A stretch of 64,000 bases of DNA from Kitasatospora sp. NBC_00374 (GTDB lineage Bacteria; Actinomycetota; Actinomycetes; Streptomycetales; Streptomycetaceae), in contig NZ_CP107964.1 of assembly GCF_041434935.1 (NCBI RefSeq), positions 5,005,001-5,069,000 on the forward strand, written 5' to 3'. Shown one piece after another: positions 60,814-64,000 of this stretch; positions within the stretch are counted from its first letter, which is position 1; the number at the start of each line of letters is the position of its first letter. The position numbers were made by a program, and so were the translations under genes. Below the pieces are notes generated by a model. It saw nothing but the letters and a program-made list of their open reading frames with translations, made no database searches and was not told where the DNA came from.

Positions 60814-61461
60814 TCAGGCCGCCAGGCCGTTCCCCAGCACCTCCAGCGCGTGGTCGAGCAGGTCGGCGATGTCCTCGCGGCCGTCCTGCTCGGCCCAGTA
60901 CAGCGCGGTCTCCACCAGTGCCGCGGTGAAGGCCGCGGCGGTGATCCGCATCTCCAGGGTCGGGGCGTCCAGGCCGGCCCGCTCGGTCATCACGTCCAGG
61001 ATCATCTGCTTGGGCTGCGCCGAGGACTCGGTCATCCTGGCCCGCAGGGCCGGGACGGCCAGCGCCAGCCGCATCCGGACCAGCAGTTCGTCGCGGTCGC
61101 GCTCGACGATCCGGCGCAGCAGCCCGACCAGCACCGTCCGCCCGGAGACCAGCAGCGGTTCGTCGGCGGGGCGGGCCATCAGCGCGGAGATCATCACCGG
61201 GTCGTACTCGTCGGTGAGGACGAGGTCCTCCTTGGTGGCGAAGTAGCGGAAGAAGGTGGAGGGGGAGACCTCGGCGGCCGCCGCGATCTGGTCCACGGTG
61301 GTGTTCTCGTACCCCTGCTCGGCGAACAGCCGGAACGCCTCCCGCCGCAGCGCCTGGCGGGTCTTCAGCTTCTTGCGCTCGCGCAGCGACAGCGGTGCCT
61401 CGATCAGCTCCTCCACCGGGGAGGCGGGGGTGGGGGCCGGGGCGCTGCGCGTGTCGGTCAT
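60814..61461 (-). CDS. TetR-family regulator
   Basis: 215 residues from ATG 61461. Helix-turn-helix LRREAFRLFAEQGYENTTVDQIAAAAEVSPSTFFRYFATKEDLVL. Its start overlaps the MFS gene stop by 4 bp (ATGA), so both are on one transcript. Probably represses its own operon through the TGTCA-type site upstream of the pump gene. Confidence 0.9.
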   Translation of the reverse strand: MTDTRSAPAPTPASPVEELIEAPLSLRERKKLKTRQALRREAFRLFAEQGYENTTVDQIAAAAEVSPSTFFRYFATKEDLVLTDEYDPVMISALMARPADEPLLVSGRTVLVGLLRRIVERDRDELLVRMRLALAVPALRARMTESSAQPKQMILDVMTERAGLDAPTLEMRITAAAFTAALVETALYWAEQDGREDIADLLDHALEVLGNGLAA

Positions 61462-62999
61462 ACCCCAGATTCTGCTACGGCTCCGGCCTTCCCGGGGGCC
61501 GGGGCCGGCGCGGCCGGTCCGGCCGAGGACGGCATCCGGGCCGCGATCAGCAGCGCCGAGACGATCGCGATCAGACCCGCGACCAGCAGGACCGAGTCCA
61601 TACCGTGCACGTACGCGGCGTGTGCCGAGCGGGTGAGCGCGTGGTCGCCGAGGGCGGTGGCGACGGCGTCCGCGGCGACCACGGACTCCCCGGCGGTGTG
61701 TGCGGCGGCCGCCGGCAGGCCCGTGGTGTCGAGCGCCCCCCGGTAGCCGCCGGCCAGCAGGCTGCCGAAGGCGGCGACCCCGATCGCCCCGCCGACCTGG
61801 CGCAGGGTCTGGACCAGCCCCGAGCCGACGCCGGCCCGGGCCGGCGGCAGGGTCAGCAGGGCGGAGCCGGTCGCGGTGATGATGGCGAGCCCCATCCCGG
61901 CGCCGACCAGCGGCAGCCAGACGGCGGTGTAGCCGTAGCCGTCCGCGGGGGTGGTGCGGCTGCCGAGCAGGAGGGCGGCGGCCAGCAGGGTGAGCCCTGC
62001 CGTGATCACCGCGCGCGGGCCGAAGCGGGCGACCAGGCGCTCGCCGAGCCGGGCGGCCACCAGCAGCCCGAGCATCATCGGCATCAGCCGCAGGCCGGTG
62101 CCGAAGGCGTCGGTGCCCAGCACGCTCTGGAAGTACAGCGGGAGGACGAAGAAGGCCCCGAACAGCACCACGGAGACCAGCGTCGCGGCCGCCGCCGACC
62201 AGCGGAACATCGGGTCGGCGAGCAGGGTGAGGTCCAGCATCGGGTGCCGCTGCCCGCGGCTGCGCAGCACCAGGGCGGTGAGGGCGAGCACCGAGCCGGT
62301 CAGCATGCCGAGCACCAGCGGGTCGGACCAGCCGCGGCCGGGGCCCTCGATGATGCCGTAGGTGAGGGCGGCCAGCCCGCCCGCGCCGAGCAGGGCGCCG
62401 GGCAGGTCGATCCCGGGCGCGGCCGGGTCCTTGGACTCGGGGAGCAGGAGCAGGCAGGCCGCGATGCCGACGGCGACCAGCGGCAGGTTGATCAGGAAGA
62501 CCGAGCCCCACCAGAAGTGCTGGAGCAGCAGTCCGCCGAGCAGCGGGCCGAAGGGCATGCCGGCGGCCAGCGCGGTGGACAGCAGTGCGGTCGCCCGGCG
62601 CTGCTCGCCGGCGGGGAACAGGCCCGGGATGACGGCCAGCGACATCGGCATCACCAGGGCGCCGGCCAGGCCCATCGCGGCGCGGGCCGCGATCACGGTG
62701 GCGGGGCTGTCGGCGAGCATGCCGACGGCGGAGGCGAGCCCGAACAGGGTCAGGCCCAGGGTGAGGGTCCGCCGCCGGCCGATCCGGTCGCCGAGCAGGC
62801 CGGCCGGGAGCATCGCAGCGGCGAACACGACGGTGTAGGCGTCGACGATCCACTGCTGGGCGCCGGTGGTGGCGCCGAGGTCGGCGGCGAGGGTCGGCAG
62901 GGCCACGTTGAGGATCGTCAGGTCGAAGCTGATCACCAGGACGCTGAGGGCGACGGCGATCAGGGCGAGCCAGCGGCGCGGGTCGGGGACGGCAGGCAT
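61458..62999 (-). CDS. DHA2-family MFS drug exporter
   Basis: 513 residues, 14 predicted spans. Motif D1-like region AVALSVLVISFDLTILNVALPTLAADLG, motif A MLPAGLLGDRIGRRRTLTLGL, motif C ATVIAARAAMGLAGALVMPM..., and a PARAGVGSGLVQTLRQVGGAIG signature of DHA2 pumps. Exports a drug or metabolite by proton antiport. ATG 62999 with GGAGG upstream. Confidence 0.92.
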   Translation of the reverse strand: MPAVPDPRRWLALIAVALSVLVISFDLTILNVALPTLAADLGATTGAQQWIVDAYTVVFAAAMLPAGLLGDRIGRRRTLTLGLTLFGLASAVGMLADSPATVIAARAAMGLAGALVMPMSLAVIPGLFPAGEQRRATALLSTALAAGMPFGPLLGGLLLQHFWWGSVFLINLPLVAVGIAACLLLLPESKDPAAPGIDLPGALLGAGGLAALTYGIIEGPGRGWSDPLVLGMLTGSVLALTALVLRSRGQRHPMLDLTLLADPMFRWSAAAATLVSVVLFGAFFVLPLYFQSVLGTDAFGTGLRLMPMMLGLLVAARLGERLVARFGPRAVITAGLTLLAAALLLGSRTTPADGYGYTAVWLPLVGAGMGLAIITATGSALLTLPPARAGVGSGLVQTLRQVGGAIGVAAFGSLLAGGYRGALDTTGLPAAAAHTAGESVVAADAVATALGDHALTRSAHAAYVHGMDSVLLVAGLIAIVSALLIAARMPSSAGPAAPAPAPGKAGAVAESGV

Positions 63000-63019
63000 G
63001 GGAGACCTCCGGAGGTTGG

Positions 63020-63059
63020 TGTCAAATGACAGTAACTCCCAAAAGGTGGAGGGTGTCAA
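63020..63059 (-). promoter_or_regulatory. Promoter and TetR-type operator of the MFS-TetR operon
   Basis: Read leftward: TTGACA (complement of 63054-63059) as -35, a 19-bp spacer, TACTGT as -10, then the inverted repeat TGTCATTTGACA (63020-63031) at about +1. The inverted half-sites TGTCA/TGACA, plus a further TGTCA in the -35, fit autoregulation. Confidence 0.65.
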
Positions 63060-63189
63060 TGTGGGCTGTCCGGGTCCGGCACATTTATTTGATGCGGCGT
63101 TGACCCCCCGTTCGCCCCGGAGCGTGTTGCGGCTGTCACCTTGGGTGGGGAGAGGTCCGGGTCCACGGTCATACGGCGGAGAGGTGCCG

Positions 63190-63471
63190 ATGGCGATCAG
63201 GCGCACGCAGTTCTGGGGCACGGTGCTGGCGCTCGCGGCCGCGCTCGCGGTGGTGTTCGGCTACCTGCTGGGCGGGCCGAGGGCGGTCTGGGTGGTGTCC
63301 GCCGCCGAGGTGCTGCTGGTGATGGTGCACGTGGCGGTGCGCTTCCGCACTCGGGCGCACGTGCGCACGGCAGGCGAAGGGCCCGAGGCGGCGCACTGTG
63401 AGCGCTGCCGTCGGGCCCGGGAGAGGTTGGACGCGCGGGTGTCAGCCGGCGGTGCTGTACGCGATCAGTGA
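63190..63471 (+). CDS. Small two-span membrane protein
   Basis: 93 residues from ATG 63190 with GGAGAGG about 6 bp upstream. Two hydrophobic helices (VLALAAALAVVFGYLL; VVSAAEVLLVMVHVAVRF) and a basic tail with a CERCRRARERLDA segment. Unknown function. Its last 30 bp overlap the converging hemolysin III gene, which is unusual enough that the 3' end may be miscalled. Confidence 0.6.
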   Translation: MAIRRTQFWGTVLALAAALAVVFGYLLGGPRAVWVVSAAEVLLVMVHVAVRFRTRAHVRTAGEGPEAAHCERCRRARERLDARVSAGGAVRDQ

Positions 63472-64000
63472 GATCCCGACGTACTGCACGATGAAGGCGC
63501 CGAGGGTGAAGGCGTGGAAGACCTCGTGGAAGCCGAACCAGCGGGGTGACGGGTCCGGCCGCTTGAGGCCGTAGACCAGCCCGCCCAGGGTGTAGAGCAC
63601 CCCGCCGACCACGATCAGGGTCATCACGGCCACGCCGCCGGCCCGCAGGAAGTCGGGCAGGAAGAACACCGCGGCCCAGCCGAGCGCGACGTAGCACGGG
63701 GTGTAGAGCCAGCGCGGAGCGCCGACCCAGAACACCCGGAAGCCGATCCCCGCCAGTGCGCCGCCCCAGACCAGCCAGAGCAGCACCTGCCGTGCGGTGC
63801 CGTGCAGGAGCAGCACGGTGAACGGGGTGTAGCTGCCCGCGATGATCAGGAAGATGTTCGCGTGGTCCAGCCTGCGCAGGACCGCGTCGCCCCGGGGGCC
63901 CCAGTCGAAGCGGTGGTAGACGGCGCTGACGCCGAACAGCAGCCAGGCGCTGACCGAGTAGACCGTGCAGGCCACCCGCGCGGCGGTGGATTCGGCCAGA
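63442..64000 (-). CDS. TrhA/hemolysin III family membrane protein, 5' end outside window
   Basis: 186 residues visible, open to the window end. Seven-helix family of the PAQR group: SAVYHRFDWGPRGDAVLRRLDHANIFLIIAGSYTPFTVLLL, and HEVFHAFTLGAFIVQYVG near the C-terminus with the metal-binding His residues. Hemolysin III members act in membrane energetics or as putative ceramidase-like hydrolases. The equivalent gene ends the greA-mca block in mycobacteria. Confidence 0.88.
   Translation of the reverse strand, partial: LAESTAARVACTVYSVSAWLLFGVSAVYHRFDWGPRGDAVLRRLDHANIFLIIAGSYTPFTVLLLHGTARQVLLWLVWGGALAGIGFRVFWVGAPRWLYTPCYVALGWAAVFFLPDFLRAGGVAVMTLIVVGGVLYTLGGLVYGLKRPDPSPRWFGFHEVFHAFTLGAFIVQYVGISLIAYSTAG

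Overview
The window is 64 kb of very GC-rich actinomycete chromosome, from the Streptomycetaceae (Streptomyces or Kitasatospora; the genus cannot be settled here). Signs of this are strong GC3 bias, frequent GTG starts, a bldA-type tRNA-Leu(UAA), mycothiol chemistry (mca), a DivIVA-like coiled-coil protein, an rpf gene behind a ydaO-type leader, and the copied GC-rich intergenic repeat typical of streptomycetes. Most of the window is an old actinobacterial core. The order mfd-mazG-...-eno-ftsB-DUF501-ppx, then thiolase-SGNH-cbs-metB, then greA-DUF4307-mca-small membrane protein-DUF255-hemolysin III also occurs in Mycobacterium tuberculosis (about Rv1020 to Rv1085c, from memory).

Layout. 1-4.8 kb: a SUKH protein (cut by the window edge), a proline-rich protein carrying a toxin-type deaminase domain and a SUKH-4 immunity domain, and a DivIVA-like coiled-coil protein. 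4.8-12.2 kb: a nucleotide-sugar dehydrogenase, mfd, a SurA-like lipoprotein and mazG. 12.2-24.6 kb: an accessory island placed between mazG and rpf/eno. It holds an IS110-family element with a structured left end, a TetR/DMT exporter pair, an MBL-fold protein, a DsbA-like protein, a tightly overlapping six-gene operon, a truncated SDR and a P450. The operon encodes an aminotransferase, a PIN-like protein, a DHDPS-like aldolase, a haem-oxygenase-like di-iron oxidase, a mini-Rieske protein and an NCS1 permease. 24.6-31.4 kb: c-di-AMP riboswitch plus rpf, eno, ftsB, DUF501, ppx and NDH-2. 31.5-38 kb: a MacB/FtsX-type ABC system, bldA, a Bax-inhibitor-1 protein and hypotheticals. 38-50.3 kb: thiolase, SGNH hydrolase, cystathionine beta-synthase, L,D-transpeptidase, a lipoprotein, cystathionine gamma-synthase, MarR and threonine dehydratase. 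50.3-58 kb: DrrAB exporter, greA, DUF4307, mca, DUF255 and GNAT. 58-64 kb: an XRE regulator divergent from a secreted papain-like protease and its membrane partner, a DHA2 MFS pump with its TetR, and TrhA (cut by the edge).

The best candidate for an undescribed system is the operon at 17704-22857. All its genes are stop/start coupled, and together they can carry out oxidation of an amino-acid-like substrate, aldol chemistry with pyruvate, transamination and transport. It has no NRPS or PKS gene, so it looks like a compact pathway for a non-proteinogenic amino acid or another small polar metabolite. The product is unknown. Secondary leads are the IS110 left end as a bridge-RNA candidate, the deaminase/SUKH-4 fusion, a lipoprotein whose best start codon is ATC, and several well-formed operators whose regulators can be tested.
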